64,000 nucleotides of DNA from Acanthosepion esculentum (GCA_964036315.1 OZ038485.1:80758363-80822362), one strand, 5' to 3'; counted from the stretch's first letter, positions 44,259 through 56,479 are shown. The notes: generated from the letters alone by a model not told the origin. Made by a program: numbers and translations.

Positions 44259-45465
44259 AATCCTGAAAATTCTGACACTTAAGTTGACTAAAAGATGAAC
44301 TGGACACAGAATTCCCAAGAAACTCAAATCATTAAGTGGACTTAAAAGAAAAAGGAATTTATCTACTTATCTCCTCAGGATGTGCGAGAAATCGTATTGT
44401 TACAACACTATGTCCATCTTAATAGATCTAATGAAAAATCGCATCCTCATCTCATTCCCTTTCCTGTTTGTGTGTATTCACTGGACTCTTCTTTGTCCGT
44501 ATGCAGGCTGTTTGTTCCCAGTTGTCCTTGCCGAATATTGTCTTTAAAGCAAAAATTAGAATTAAAATTACATCAGAAATTAATCTACGGTTTAATAATG
44601 AAAATATTTCTTTTTCGATAACCTCAAGTCGGTGGCCAGTAATATTTTCATTGATATCTAACCCATCCTGAATTACTTTCCGCTGTACCAGCGGCCTTGG
44701 CTTTTGATATCAGGGCCGACGACAATGACTCAGTCGGAATGAACGTTGACGAATAATGAGCACATTGTAATATCCCCACACTGCAAACGCTGTGTCAAAA
44801 ATGAAATTGTAACGTCATTGCTACTTTAAGCGCATTCCCAGCTTACCAATGTAATTTGGCCTTGTCGCAGACAATAAAAAATGTTCTTTCATGACTGGCA
44901 GAACATTGACCTATTCGCACAGCCATCTGCCGGTGTTTTAAAGTCGCTTATGGTTTTAAGTCGTAGTTTTGCAATTGATAAAGCTAAGAGGTAGACATTG
45001 ATTCCGTGATGTGCAGATTATCAAATTTTAGTGTAGCCACTTTCATAATTGCTCGAGTGCCTTTGCGTGGCTATTCTTGAAACGGCTGTAGTAGATTTTG
45101 AAGAGCGTTTCTTCAATCATAAAGTAATTTGTTATGGGTTAATTAGTAATTTGTTATGGGTTAATTAACTTGCAAAGGGTTCATAATCCGTAGAAAATGA
45201 ATTAACCAATCAATTTTTTCAAGTTGATTTCTTTGGAGAAAACATTTTTCAATGATTAAAAAGCTGAAGTCCAATAATATATAATATAATGTATAATATT
45301 ATCACTGGTGACAGTGTGATTAACACATGTGGCAGCATGTGATTTATTTCTAATTTATTCAATTGAAAATAAAAAATCATATATTTCTTCTTTAGAGAAA
45401 AATGATTATGTTTTAAAAAATAAAGGACGTTTACACGTATGATCTTCCATAGTGAAAATCGCCAA
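44259..45465. other. no recognised gene or repeat
   Basis: 1.2 kb of AT-rich sequence with only shadow ORFs. Confidence 0.4.
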
Positions 45466-45472
45466 TAAGTTA

Positions 45473-45701
45473 TGTTGTGGACTTGTTAAGGCCAGAAATA
45501 AAGACACAGCAGAGGAATTGAGTTAAACAAATATATTAACAGAAACAGTAATACAAACATATACAACTGAGAGTGTTACCGCAAGAATGTTCGGTCCGAC
45601 TGTAAGAGCTGACTGCTGGAAGCTTCTCCCTCCAAAAGGCAGTACCTGCTCCTATTTATAGCTGGGAGAGTCCATGCGTGCGTGGGTAAATTACCATAAC
45701 A
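45473..45701 (-). mobile_element. solo LTR with 5-bp target duplication
   Basis: On the minus strand it starts TGTTATGGTAATTTACCC, has a TATA box CTATAAATAGG and ends AACAAGTCCACAACA. The flanking 5-mers are identical: AGTTA at 45468-45472 and 45702-45706. 229 bp, no internal region, so it is a solo LTR of an LTR retrotransposon. Confidence 0.82.
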
Positions 45702-45837
45702 AGTTATAATGATGAAAACGTTATTTTCATCGAATGTTTACAAAATTCAAGAAACGCTTTGTGAACTCCGAACGATTCATTTCATTAGTTACGGGTTTTA
45801 GCAGTTTATAATTCAAAAACTCATCATTTACTAGTTG

Positions 45838-45985
45838 CTATAGTATATAGTATACTATACGCACTATAATATTTAGTATAATATACTATAATATATAGTA
45901 TAATATATAATATAATATCTATAGTATATAGTACTATAATATACTATCTATCGTATAATATACTATACGATAGTTATAGAATATC
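45838..45985 (+). repeat. TATAGTA-rich palindromic low-complexity tract
   Basis: Irregular repeats of ATAGTATA and its complement; the end portion (ACTATCTATCGTATAATA / TATACGATAGT) folds back. Confidence 0.7.
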
Positions 45986-46014
45986 CTGGTCATTGTTTTA
46001 TCTGGGCTCTAGGT

Positions 46015-46100
46015 ATATACATAAAGAACGAGCGTAGTGAGGTCGATCCTAACTGAGTGCCCTATAATTTCGGTCTTCTGTCACATTTAAGCTACGATTT
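46015..46100 (+). mobile_element. tRNA-derived SINE (family 2) fragment
   Basis: GTGAGGTCGATCCTAACTGA, GTGCCCTATAATTTCGGTC and CACATTTAAGC match the complement of 58290-58360. Confidence 0.55.
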
Positions 46101-46179
46101 GAAAATCACCATTAAGAACAATCGAGGAATTAATTCTTTTCGCCAGCTTGTAGTGTCAATTTTTTTAATCATTTCACCC

Positions 46180-46790
46180 CACGCAAGGCGGTAATGCCAG
46201 TAGTATGCAGGGGATTAAATGGAGTAAAAAGAGAACGAGAAGACTGAGAATAAGGAGGATTGGGGAAGGGACAAAAAATGAAATTATTCAAGAAAACAGA
46301 TGATGTCAATTGACGTTGCGTTTAAATTTTGAAGATTGTATTTATCAGGGAAGCGAGAAAACGGAAGTGAGTTCCACAGATGGGGGAAGTGCGAGAAAGG
46401 AAACTGTTGGATTAGAAGTGGCTGTTGCGTTTAGCTATATCAACAGTAAAATGGTGGGAAGTAGTTGCCAATTTAGTAGCATGCTTAAATTCCTCACGAA
46501 AAAAAAATCATCAAAACAGTTGCCATGAAAATATTTGTAGAAAAGACAAAGGAAAACCATGTCAAGTCGGTGAGAAAGTGACTGAAGTCGTGATGCTTGG
46601 CTAGGGTCGATTACATTGCAGACCCTTCTCTGGATTTTGCCGAGAATCTCGAGATGTACAGCAGGAGAACAAGACCAGATATGGCAGTAGTATTCAATAC
46701 GCGGACGATTAACATTTATAAATATGCAAGATGGATTCTGAAGAGAAAAAGAAAATGGAACGACACAGTGAACCAACTTTCTTTGCAGTT
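46180..46790 (-). mobile_element. Jockey/CR1-like LINE 3' end
   Basis: Minus frame 46776-46435 has NRPRIEYYCHIWSCSPAVHL, IQRRVCNVID, SRLQSLSHRLDMVFLCLFYK and FHGNCFDDF; later frames give the C-terminus. 3' end near 46190 (ACGCAAGGCGGTAATGCCAG on plus). Confidence 0.75.
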
Positions 46791-47171
46791 GTAGTCTTTC
46801 GTCAATTTTGTTTTGTTAAGCTGATTAGCTTCTAAGTTTCCTCTCGTAATTATATATGCAGCCTACGCAGTGATGGCACGACATTGCCGGGCAGGGGGCT
46901 TCCCAGACTGGAGCTGACGGCCAGGGCGGATGGTTCATTTTTAACATATATTTATTATACTAAAAAAAAGCATTTAAATCAACGAAAAAACAAACTTGTT
47001 CCTATCAATAGTTAAAGCAATTAAAATCTATCGACCCATCACACATCGGTGCTATTACACCTTCAACAATAATCTTTGTAAACAAAAATTTGGATTACTA
47101 ATAAGTTCGCCTCTGAGTAGAGTTTTAGCATGTTTTCACACCAAAAAGTTTTCCACTTTGTCATTGATTTT

Positions 47172-47182
47172 CCTGACACATA

Positions 47183-47220
<38 letters not shown>

Positions 47221-47221
47221 G

Positions 47222-47282
<61 letters not shown>
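47172..47282 (+). repeat. (CA)n(TA)n microsatellite
   Basis: Compound tract. Confidence 0.94.
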
Positions 47283-47284
<2 letters not shown>

Positions 47285-47289
47285 CAGGT

Positions 47290-47657
47290 GTGCAGTAAAA
47301 TAGGAAAGAACACGTTAGGTAGATAATCCGGTGTTCCTTAGTATTTAGCTTTATTTTCAAAAAGACAGTGCTCCATACAGAAGTAGAGCTTATATTATAA
47401 TAATATTTTTAGTTTTAAAAAATATGATTCCTTCGCTACATAAGAGTTCTCATGTTTCAAAAGCGAGAGCCGAGACCCCTAACATAATTTTTTAAGTTAT
47501 GTAGAGTTAAGGTGTCTGGACCCGCTTCCTTGTCAAGCGAGAATTTGGGAATAAGAGCTTATTCCCAAATTCATTTTTGAAACATGAGAACTCTTATGTA
47601 GCGAAGGAATCATATTTTTAAAAACTAAAAATATTATTATAATATATTATATTATAT

Positions 47658-47665
<8 letters not shown>
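47290..47665. mobile_element. Penelope-related tail segment, copy C (folded)
   Basis: Starts like copies A and B (AGGAAAGAACACGTTAGG, TAATCCGGTGTTC). It folds on itself: 47390-47465 and 47570-47640 are inverted copies (GATTCCTTCGCTACATAAGA...CATGTTTC), with a smaller inner palindrome at GGGAATAAGAGCTTATTCCC. Confidence 0.5.
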
Positions 47666-47739
<74 letters not shown>

Positions 47740-47936
47740 ATATTAGTGGTGAATATACACATACATATGCAATTATATATACACATACATATATGTATAA
47801 AAATAATTCCAAGAGGATATGATCCAGGTAGAACTCGATGTCCAGGACAGAGTAAGGATATAATAAAAAGACTTAAACACTAATATTCCATGGTCATAAT
47901 TTATTCCATTGGAATCGTAAGAACGATCCAACATCA

Positions 47937-48000
<64 letters not shown>
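47660..48000 (+). repeat. (TA)n tracts
   Basis: Tracts at 47662-47736 and 47938-48000. Confidence 0.94.
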
Positions 48001-48490
48001 TGTGTGTATTTAGGCAGCAATCCTTCATTTATGTATGTTTCATTAAAAATGACAGACAAGGTACTACGATTAAGCTTTTTATTTAATTTTTCTTGTGTTC
48101 GAACAAGTGTTTTCTTTTTGGGACGCAGAGTGTGTAGAAACTGTCCAAATGTTCTATAATTCCGAGTCCTTTCGGCTATACTTTTAGCCATTATCAAGGA
48201 TGATTTTCATATTCAGTTTAATTGAGTGTGTGCTTTGTGTATATGTTTTTAGTGTCATAGAGATGTTTTATTTTCCGAACACAGTTAGCACATTGTGGCC
48301 GTGTTCGTAGCATATATTATATGTTGGCGTTTTCTTTTTTTATTATTCGGGCTTCCATTATTTTTAATTTTTTTTTACAGGTGGATGAGGTGATTATGTT
48401 TGTATTTTCTGCTAGTGTGTCTCGGATGGAGTCTGGCAGATTTGTGTGTGTGTGTCTAAATGGGTTCTAATAGAGCTTATGTTACACCTA
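48001..48490 (-). mobile_element. Penelope-like tail and C-terminal remnant
   Basis: Contains the GTATTTAGGCAGCAATCC unit, a minus-strand CCTTGATAATGGCTA...TAGCCGAAAGG motif (48168-48199), and the complement of the region coding the KECLKIRELII-like C-terminus (48330-48440). Frames broken. Confidence 0.5.
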
Positions 48491-48950
48491 TCCGACCAAA
48501 GTTCTATTAGAACCCACTCGCGTTCAATAACCTCACCTACTTTATAACGTGTCTTTAGATTTTAAAACTTCACTGATCAAATGCCTTGATTCTAGCTCAA
48601 GCACGTGTGTCTCTTTTTGATCCCGGTAAATGATCGATCAAGAATCATCGTCTATTTAAACGTGCCACATGTATGGACGATCCTGTAGACTGAGTCAAAA
48701 AATCGACTTACTTACATATCTACATTATATCATCAAATTGTAAAGATCGAAGTAAGTTAATGAATTCATCTCCAAGGAATTTATCGATTCAAAATGCTTG
48801 TATACTGATAAATCGATAGAATTTACAAGTTATAAAAGTTGAATCATTAGGAAATTTTTAGAATGCGACAGATGGTTAATGATTATCTAACAACATACAA
48901 ATCGTAAACACAAGCGCTTGCATTCATATAGACACAAATACGCTTCCTTC
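48491..48950. other. no recognised gene or repeat
   Basis: Nothing recognised. Confidence 0.4.
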
Positions 48951-48954
48951 TTTC

Positions 48955-48975
48955 TATCTATCTATCTATCTATCT

Positions 48976-49006
<31 letters not shown>

Positions 49007-49021
49007 CACACACCCATACCC

Positions 49022-49061
<40 letters not shown>

Positions 49062-49062
49062 C
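48955..49062 (+). repeat. (CTAT)n(CA)n(TA)n microsatellite cluster
   Basis: Three adjacent simple tracts. Confidence 0.94.
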
Positions 49063-49185
49063 CTTGACTCAGCAATAAAATATGGTATCAATATACAGAA
49101 GATATGTCGGTAGGAAACGTGTCACCTGTTAAAATAAATATCAACTTATTTGCTCTCCAAATTGGTCGCATTTATGTTCTGTTAA

Positions 49186-49189
<4 letters not shown>

Positions 49190-49216
<27 letters not shown>

Positions 49217-49454
49217 CCTCAGAGAAGTTTTCTAAAACACAATATTCAGTTCCTATCTGGTCCTTGTTACTTTTTTTCTCATTTTCTTTCCCGCTCTCTA
49301 TCTACACATGGCTTTCTAAAACACTCAAGAATGTTCGGTTCCTTTCTCATCGTTATTACATCTTCATTCCCCACCCACCCACTCTCTCTCTCCATGGAAA
49401 TTTTGCTTAAACCCTCCATGTTAGTTTCCGCTATCTTCCTTGTTCTTTCCCCCC

Positions 49455-49521
<67 letters not shown>

Positions 49522-49935
49522 CATAAGACTTTTCTAAGACACTCAGTTATGTTCTGTTCCACTCTCTCCCTTGTTCTCTCTTTCTTTTTCTATCCCAATT
49601 TCTCTCTTTCACTTATTCTATCTATCTATCTATAGAATTTTTCTAAAACATTATGTTCAGTCCCTTTATCTTCCTTGTTTTGTATTCCTTTCCTCTTTCT
49701 TTCTTTCTTTCTTTCTTCCCCTTCCTTCCCCTCTAGCTATCTTTCTACATTTCTAAAACACACATTTATGTTTGGTTCCTTGCTGTTAGTTGTTCTGTCT
49801 TTCTAATCTATCTATCTATCTATCTATCTATCTGGATATTTTCTAAAATGTTCGATTCCTCTTTCTCTTCCTTGTTCTTTCTTCCTCTTTCTCTCACTCT
49901 CTTTCACACTTTCTCTCCCTATCTCTCTATAAACT
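49190..49935 (+). repeat. diverged tandem repeat with embedded (CTAT)n
   Basis: Units of roughly 90-130 bp begin near 49225, 49310, 49405, 49525, 49640, 49750 and 49840. Each has TTTCTAAAAC..., ATGTTCRGTTCC, TTCCTTGTTCTTTC and usually a (CTAT)n or (CT)n run, so each unit carries its own microsatellite. Confidence 0.7.
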
Positions 49936-50280
49936 CTTTAAAGACTGAAGGAAATTTGTCAACAGATTTTCCAAGTATTATCTTAATCCACGTTTTTATC
50001 ACAATGTTTCAGCCAATGCGTTCTTCAGCATTCCTGAGGTCTGTAATTCATCAGTTTCAGTTAGTTTCAAAGCAGAGTGATCCGTTCATGTAGACAATAA
50101 GAATCCATCGGTCGGTGTTCGAACCCAAATAAGAAATAATGCCAAACATGGAATTTCGTTCCTGCAAATAAACTGAATGTCAAAAGGTCGTGTTTTTCCA
50201 TGATATCGCTTTTATTTTAACTACTTTTATTTAACTACCAATGTTTATTGGTTCAAAACGTGATTATTAGAATTGTAATA
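49936..50280. other. no recognised gene or repeat
   Basis: Nothing recognised. Confidence 0.4.
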
Positions 50281-50283
50281 AAA

Positions 50284-50385
50284 ACTTGCATTCACTTAGG
50301 TGCTAATACCCTTGGAAAAGTATGAATCCATTTCTTCTCCCCTCAGCTATGGGTAAATAGCAGAGCAGACCGGGTTATGAAAATC
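50284..50385 (+). mobile_element. tRNA-derived SINE (family 1), headless
   Basis: TTGCATTCACTTAGG, TCAGCTATGGGTAAATAGCA and AGACCGGG match the family body. Confidence 0.6.
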
Positions 50386-51424
50386 TGAAAACAAAAAAAT
50401 TGTTTTCATGTTTATTTCTTTATAAATTAATAAATGATAAATATTGTATTAGTCTTAAGCCTTAATTTTTAGAATGTTATAAATATAAAATTCTTCTTCT
50501 AAATAAACAAATAAATCTAGTAAATAGTGTTTAATGTTTTTGTTGTAAATTCTGAAGAACAAAAATGTATGAATTTATTTACTAAATTATTAAAATATAT
50601 ATAGTTGGGAATCTTTATTATTTATCATTTTATAAAGCTCGAATCAGTTGGCAATTAGCCGATGTTTTGCTAACAATTCCAATAAAAAATATAATAAATA
50701 AATAGTCTAAATAGACAATATATTAAATAAATGGTGTTTATTATTTTGTTCTCAATTCTCCAGAACAAAGAAAATGTATAAATTCACTTTCATGTTTTTA
50801 GGTTTTATTATGATTCCAATCATCGCTTTTTAAAAAAAACGGAAGAGCGAAGTGCCATTGGAAAAACCGTTCTCTTGTCACTCCGTTTTTTTTTTGCATT
50901 GCAGGAACGAAGGACAACGTTTGCTGAAATAATAATGTTGATTCTCTAGGCTGGCAATTTTCCTACACCAATTCCTGTAATTTGGCTAAGCTTTCAATAT
51001 TAACGCAAAGCAAAAAAAAAAAAAAAAAAAGCAACGACAGGAATTTGTGGAGAATTATTATTTCCAATGCCTGGAAAATGCATCGGATCGATAAAAACCA
51101 TCTAATAAATTTACTTTTAAATTCCTGGATTTGGAAAAAAATGATGAACCGACTAAAACTGAATAAACAACTGACTGAAACGCTGTAATAAAAATAACAA
51201 AGGTGAAGATATTAATCTGAACAACTCATTTAATTATAACATCTGCTGCTTGCTGTTCCTTGTTTTAAAAGACCATTACTTTTTTTAAAAAGAAAATCGA
51301 TAAAAACGGACCAGCCATTCTATGGAAGAAGACAGTAAGAGAAAAAGCCCCAGATGCGAACTGCAATTTGGAGATGTCAACATTGAACCGAAAATCTTTC
51401 TCCTCAGAATCCATCTTGCACATT
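50386..51424. other. AT-rich spacer with a diverged 200-bp direct repeat
   Basis: 50505-50580 and 50710-50785 share phrases (AATAGTGTTTAATGTTTTTG / AATGGTGTTTATTATTTTG, then GAACAAA...TGTAT). A poly-A run sits at 51012-51030. No gene. Confidence 0.45.
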
Positions 51425-51715
51425 TAAACATTAAGAAAATACTGTTGAATTGCTATGTGATATCAGTCCCCTTGTCTGGAAGAGAATACTGAACAATCTC
51501 CCCACATATGAAAAGAAAACTGCCGACAACATAAATGTCGTTCTACAGCAGGATATTGAGAATTTCATGGACGGAGAGAGTGAGCAAAGAATAAATCTTA
51601 AAGGAAATGAAAATAAAATGGACACTTATACTAAAAATCAGAAAGAGACAGTTGGAAATTCTTAAACACATAATGAGGAAGGAAGGCTTGGAAAATGTAA
51701 CCTTCATAGGATATA
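51425..51715 (+). mobile_element. RTE-type LINE fragment, degenerate
   Basis: Follows the LLNCYVISV...REYWTISP...RRILRISWTESV-like region in broken frames and ends near CACATAATGAGGAAGGAAGG. Confidence 0.6.
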
Positions 51716-51949
51716 TACAGGAGATGACAGCAGTCCGTTTTTCATTTCTTCTTTTTTACAGGAAGATTTACGATTAACTTTATTAAAAATAATTAAAAAC
51801 AAAATCTGGATCATATTTTACATAATGCCTTTTTGAATGCGCTTTATTTGAAGAAAAATATTCATTAATTAATGTTTTGATCCTTGATAAATTACTTTTA
51901 TTTGGTTTTAAAAAAACAGTTCCGTTTTTCTGGTGTCCAGTTGTCACGG

Positions 51950-53487
51950 CGCTCAGTTGGCGGTTTTCGGTCGGCGGTGTTCGGTTGGCAATGTTCGGTC
52001 GGCAGTGTTCGGTCGGCAGTGTTTAGTTGGCAGTGTTCGGTCAGCGGTGTTCGGTCGGCGGTGTTCGGTTGGCAGTCTTCGGTCGGCAGTGTTTAGTTGG
52101 CAATATTCGGTCAGCGGTGTTCGGTCGGCGGTGTTCTGTTGGCAGTGTTCGGTCGGCAGTGTTCGGTCAGCGGTGTTCGGTTGGCAGTGTTCGGTCGGCA
52201 GTGTTTATTTGGCAGTGTTCGGTCGGCGGTGTTCGGTTGGCAGTGTTCGGTCGGCAGTGTTTAGTTGGCAGTGTTCGGTCAGCGGTGTTCGGTCGGCGGT
52301 GTTCGGTTGGCAGTCTTCGGTCGGCAGTGTTTAGTTGGCAATATTCGGTCAGCGGTGTTCGGTCGGCGGTGTTCGGTTGGCAGTGTTCGGTCGGCAGTGT
52401 TTAGTTGGCAATATTCGGTCAGCGGTGTTCGGTCGGCGGTGTTCTGTTGGCAGTGTTCGGTCGGCAGTGTTCGGTCAGCGGTGTTCGGTTGGCAGTGTTC
52501 GGTCGGCAGTGTTTATTTGGCAGTGTTCGGTCGGCGGTGTTCGGTTGGCAGTGTTCGGTCGGCAGTGTTTAGTTGGCAGTGTTCGGTCAGCGGTGTTCGG
52601 TCGGCGGTGTTCGGTTGGCAGTCTTCGGTCGGCAGTGTTTAGTTGGCAATATTCGGTCAGCGGTGTTCGGTCGGCGGTGTTCGGTTGGCAGTGTTCGGTC
52701 GGCAGTGTTCGGTCAGCGGTGTTCGGTTGGCAGTGTTCGGTCGGCAGTGTTTATTTGGCAGTGTTCGGTCGGCGGTGTTCGGTTGGCAGTGTTCGGTCGG
52801 CAGTGTTTAGTTGGCAGTGTTCGGTCAGCGGTGTTCGGTCGGCGGTGTTCGGTTGGCAGTCTTCGGTCGGCAGTGTTTAGTTGGCAATATTCGGTCAGCG
52901 GTGTTCGGTCGGCGGTGTTCGGTTGGCAGTGTTCGGTCGGCAGTGTTCGGTCAGCGGTGTTCGGTTGGCAGTGTTCGGTCGGCAGTGTTTATTTGGCAGT
53001 GTTCAGTCAGCGGTGTTCGGTTGGCAGTGTTCGGTCGGCAGTGTTTAGTTGGCAGTGTTCGGTCAGCGCTTTTCGGTCGGCGGTGTTCGGTTGGCAGTGT
53101 TCGGTCGGCAGTGTTTAGTTGGCAGTGTTCGGTCAGCGGTGTTCGGTCGGCGGTGTTCGGTTGGCAGTGTTCGGTCAGCAGTGTTTAGTTGACAGAATTC
53201 GGTCAGCGGTGTTCGGTTGGCAGTGTTCGGTCGGCAGTGTTTACTTGGCACTGTTCGGTCAACGGTGTTCGGTTGGCAGTGTTCGGTCAGCGGTGTTCGG
53301 TCGGCGGTGTTCGGTTGGCAGTGTTCGGTCGGCAGTGTTTAGTTGACAGAATTCGGTCAGCGGTGTTCGGTTGGCTGTGTTCGGTCAGCGGTGTTCGGTC
53401 AGCGGTGTTCGGTTGGCAGTGTTCGGTCGGCAGTGTTTAGTTGGCAGTGTTCGGTCAGAGGTGTTCGGTCGGCGGTGTTGAGTTGTC
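51950..53487 (+). repeat. 14-bp minisatellite with 238-bp higher-order period
   Basis: About 1.54 kb of 14-bp units, GTTCGGTCGGCAGT with variants (TTGGCAGT, CAGCGGT, TTTAGTTGGCAG, TTTATTTGGC). Identical variant patterns return every 238 bp (17 units). As 14 is not divisible by 3, all plus frames spell the same 14-residue repeat, producing several overlapping ORFs that I do not regard as genes. 51716-51949 before it is unassigned. Confidence 0.97.
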
Positions 53488-53849
53488 CTGCACGAAATTT
53501 AATTGAATTTCATAAAAGTCAGATCAGGAATCTCAAGAGGATTTCTCTTTTCCCTTTTTTATTTGGCGAAAATTGTGTACGTGCGTTGTCACACATCTTT
53601 TAAGAAGCTAACCTAACTTAAACAATCCCAAAATGTTATGTATGTAATTAATGAATACTATTATGATTAATACTTAAGTTTGGAATCACGCAAACGACAC
53701 TTAAAATGTTTAACCGCAGGTAGGAGTGGTCGTTTGGGCGTCTGTGATTTTCAAATTACATTTTTATGATGCAATATCTTCCATATTTATAGGAAGTAAC
53801 AGACGTTGGTAAATGTTTCAGGATATACGTATATGATAGATATACCATA
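53488..53849. other. no recognised gene
   Basis: Nothing recognised. Confidence 0.4.
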
Positions 53850-54421
53850 CTAGCTTAAAAGCCGTCCTATCAGGGCGGAATTTAAACTAGCTCCTGCGGA
53901 GGGCTCTTGATTGAGCCTTCATCACAATAAGTAGGGAGGAGTAGATGCCACAGGCTACAGAACAACTCAAAATTGATCGCTGCATTTAAGTATTGCATTA
54001 ATATATAAGCTTACTTTTTAAGAGTTCAACGATAATTCTTCTGCCACCACTTAATTTAAAGAGAGTTTTAATGTACGTAGGTCCTTACTTTCTGTACAAA
54101 CAATTATTTTTATTTCATGGGTGACTTTCGCCGGATTTCGCAATTAATTACGATTATTCCCAATTTTTTCCAAGTTATAAAAATTGTTATCGTATAAGAA
54201 ATTCGTTGCAAAAAACTCACATAAAATTCAATTGCAATAATGAAAGCTTGGGAATCCAAAATTTCAGAATTGCGTGTCCAGATCCGGCCCGGAATGCTTT
54301 TACTTTTCTCACGGATTCGGCCTGATTCGAAAATTGTATGATATGTTGGGCTACGGCCTCTAGGAGTAAAGTTGAAAAGTGTGACACACTGAGACACTGA
54401 CATTCGCATTTATTATATAGA
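53850..54421 (-). mobile_element. non-autonomous Helitron (copy 1)
   Basis: On the minus strand it begins TCTATATAATAAATGCGA directly after an A, ends AAGCTAG followed by T, and has a GC-rich hairpin (CCGCCCTGATAGGACGG) just before the CTAG end. A|TC...CTAG|T with a subterminal hairpin is the Helitron signature. No Rep/helicase coding, so non-autonomous. 572 bp. Confidence 0.78.
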
Positions 54422-54424
54422 TCT

Positions 54425-54463
54425 ATCACACACACGCACACACACAAATTTATTATATAGATG
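54425..54463 (+). repeat. (CA)n and a stray Helitron terminus
   Basis: After the (CA)n run, TTTATTATATAGATG repeats the Helitron 5' end, so a second, truncated terminus lies next to the first. Confidence 0.6.
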
Positions 54464-54465
54464 AA

Positions 54466-54985
54466 GTTCAGATTCCCGGTAGCTCCCAGCTAGGTACTTA
54501 TGCTGATGATACAAATCTTAATTCCTGTCTTAGTACGACAGGTCCGTCAAATTAAAACTGGAAGCTGCTCACGAAAAGCGCACACGATCAGTGACTACCT
54601 GGGGCAAGGAATGACTTGTAAATTTTAACGCTTCCAAAATTAAAACTGCTTTAATTTGATCTCCATAGAGAACCTTTTCTACTTGCCGTCAGTATGGCTG
54701 ATGCTAACCTCCAAGTGAGCAACTCTTTGCGCCTTCTGGGAGTGTGTGGGGAGGGGCTCACGTTTTTCACTGATCTGAAGTGAAGAGATTATATTGAACC
54801 AACTGTTAGGTCTACGACTAGGCAAGTTGGTTCCCTGTGTCGTGACATAATCTTTCTTGTCAGAATTCATCCTGCACTCCGTGTATTAAAAATGGTTGCC
54901 ATATCTGTTCTGGTGCTTTTACTATATATCTTGAGATTCTTGACAAGATTCAAATAAGGGTCTGTAATGTAATATTGTAACAAAA
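54466..54985 (+). mobile_element. Jockey/CR1-like LINE fragment with YADD
   Basis: LGTYADDTNLNSCL (54492-54533) keeps the catalytic motif. Downstream WGKE...VNFNASKIKTA, SLRLLGV, QVGSLCRDIIF and IQIRVCNVI follow in broken frames, ending at the ATTCAAATAAGGGTCTGTAA junction. Confidence 0.72.
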
Positions 54986-55124
54986 TGTCCCACACTCCCT
55001 ATCGCCTATGTGGACTGACTATATCAGTAGCGATATATAGTGAGCACAGAATATACCTGGGGCTTGCTTCGGGAATTCGTTGGAGATTCGTCTACAGCTG
55101 TGGCTTGATCGTATAGTCTTGTTT

Positions 55125-55190
55125 TGCACCTAGTCTAGGAAAATGAAAAGTTTGAATTCAAACCAGCCTGGAGAGAGTTGGCTTCCGTCA
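55125..55190 (+). mobile_element. SINE tail (family 1-like)
   Basis: CCTAGTCTAGGAAAATG and GAATTCAAACCAGCCTGG match SINE tails at 10.55 kb. Confidence 0.5.
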
Positions 55191-56479
55191 CGCTATCTTG
55201 CACAGTAAATACCACTGCTACTACGGCTGAGGGCATGTTGTGTCTCTACGACCCTAATGGGTTACGGGACTCGTGGTCGATAGATTGTTTTAAAAAATAC
55301 ATTCAAAGTTCCCATGTCGAAAATGCAAGAGAATTTTCTTTCCAACCTAAAAGTTTATATAAGACTGGTTACAATAAGAATTTACTTAAAAGGATAGATT
55401 TAAATATTTATTTTATCAGGTCTTAACTGAATATGTTGGGTTGTGTGTCTTGTTTAGACCCGAGTCTTTCAAAACAAATTTTATTATAAAAATTTTCTGT
55501 CATCCGATTTATGTCTCCAAAGCCTCGCAGAGTCACTCCGCAAATGTTCTAGATTGTCTTTTATGATATTATTTCAGTATGAAATGTCGATCATGTCACA
55601 TTAAATCCACTAGTTTAAATGCTCACATAAACAATAAAGAACGCATAGACAATTGGGCTTTTCCCAGTATGAAAACAGGTAAAAAAATAAAGAGAATAGA
55701 ATAATAAAATTTTAAAAAATGTTTACGAAATAATTTAAAAACTATAAAACATTGCACACAATATCACTTACTGCGCGAAAAGATTGGAAAAGGAAGTTGG
55801 CATTATGCGAGAATGGAAGTTATTCATTTTATACATCTTGGGACATTTGTCCCGCAAACAATATTTAGCCGGACTCATGTGAGTCCGGCTAAAAACAAAT
55901 ACAAAACACAGAATTCAAACAAACAAAGAAAATAATAAATGTATTACCAAAACATGTTACAATGGGGCAAAATAAGAAACGAATTTAAAATTATGAAGAT
56001 TAAAAGCAGCTTTCAGTAGGAGTTTCTGGAGTACTTACCAGCCTCCTGTCTATCTGAGCGAGAAAGAAACGTGTCATGTTGCTTCGCAAATCATCAGACA
56101 AAGAGGAAGAGGCTTTCAAATCTCGTGCCGCTTGTGATTCTCGTCAGGGGTGTGAAGGTGCTGTTGGGGTTGGTTGGGGGGTTAACCTAGCAGGGAAAAT
56201 ATTTCTCGGAGAGGAAACAACAAAATATTCAAAACAAAGACTTGCGTCTAAAACCAAAATAGATTTGGAGAGTTGCAAAATCCTTCATGTTTAAAAATGT
56301 TCAAATGGCAGAAGAGGTTACTGGGATAGGATGAAAAGTTCAATGAACGAAAGGACAAGTTCTACCGGAAGTTAATCGAAATCAGGCGAAATGCGTGTTG
56401 AAATGGTAACGCCGATCAAAATGTGCAGAAAAGTATCATCAAAAACCAATCAAGCAGAAGAATTATCGATTTCAAATCT
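55191..56479. other. no recognised gene or repeat
   Basis: Short ORFs only. A perfect hairpin lies at 55864-55893, listed separately. Confidence 0.4.
55864..55893. repeat. perfect 14-bp inverted repeat
   Basis: TTTAGCCGGACTCA and its complement separated by TG, GC-rich within AT-rich DNA. Could be a very short MITE remnant or a hairpin; no function can be assigned. Confidence 0.8.

Noticed and set aside
51884..53603. Series of overlapping ORFs (up to 181 codons) in the 14-bp repeat
   Set aside because: They follow from a 14-bp period with few stops and appear equally in all plus frames; no start context or non-repeat coding sequence.
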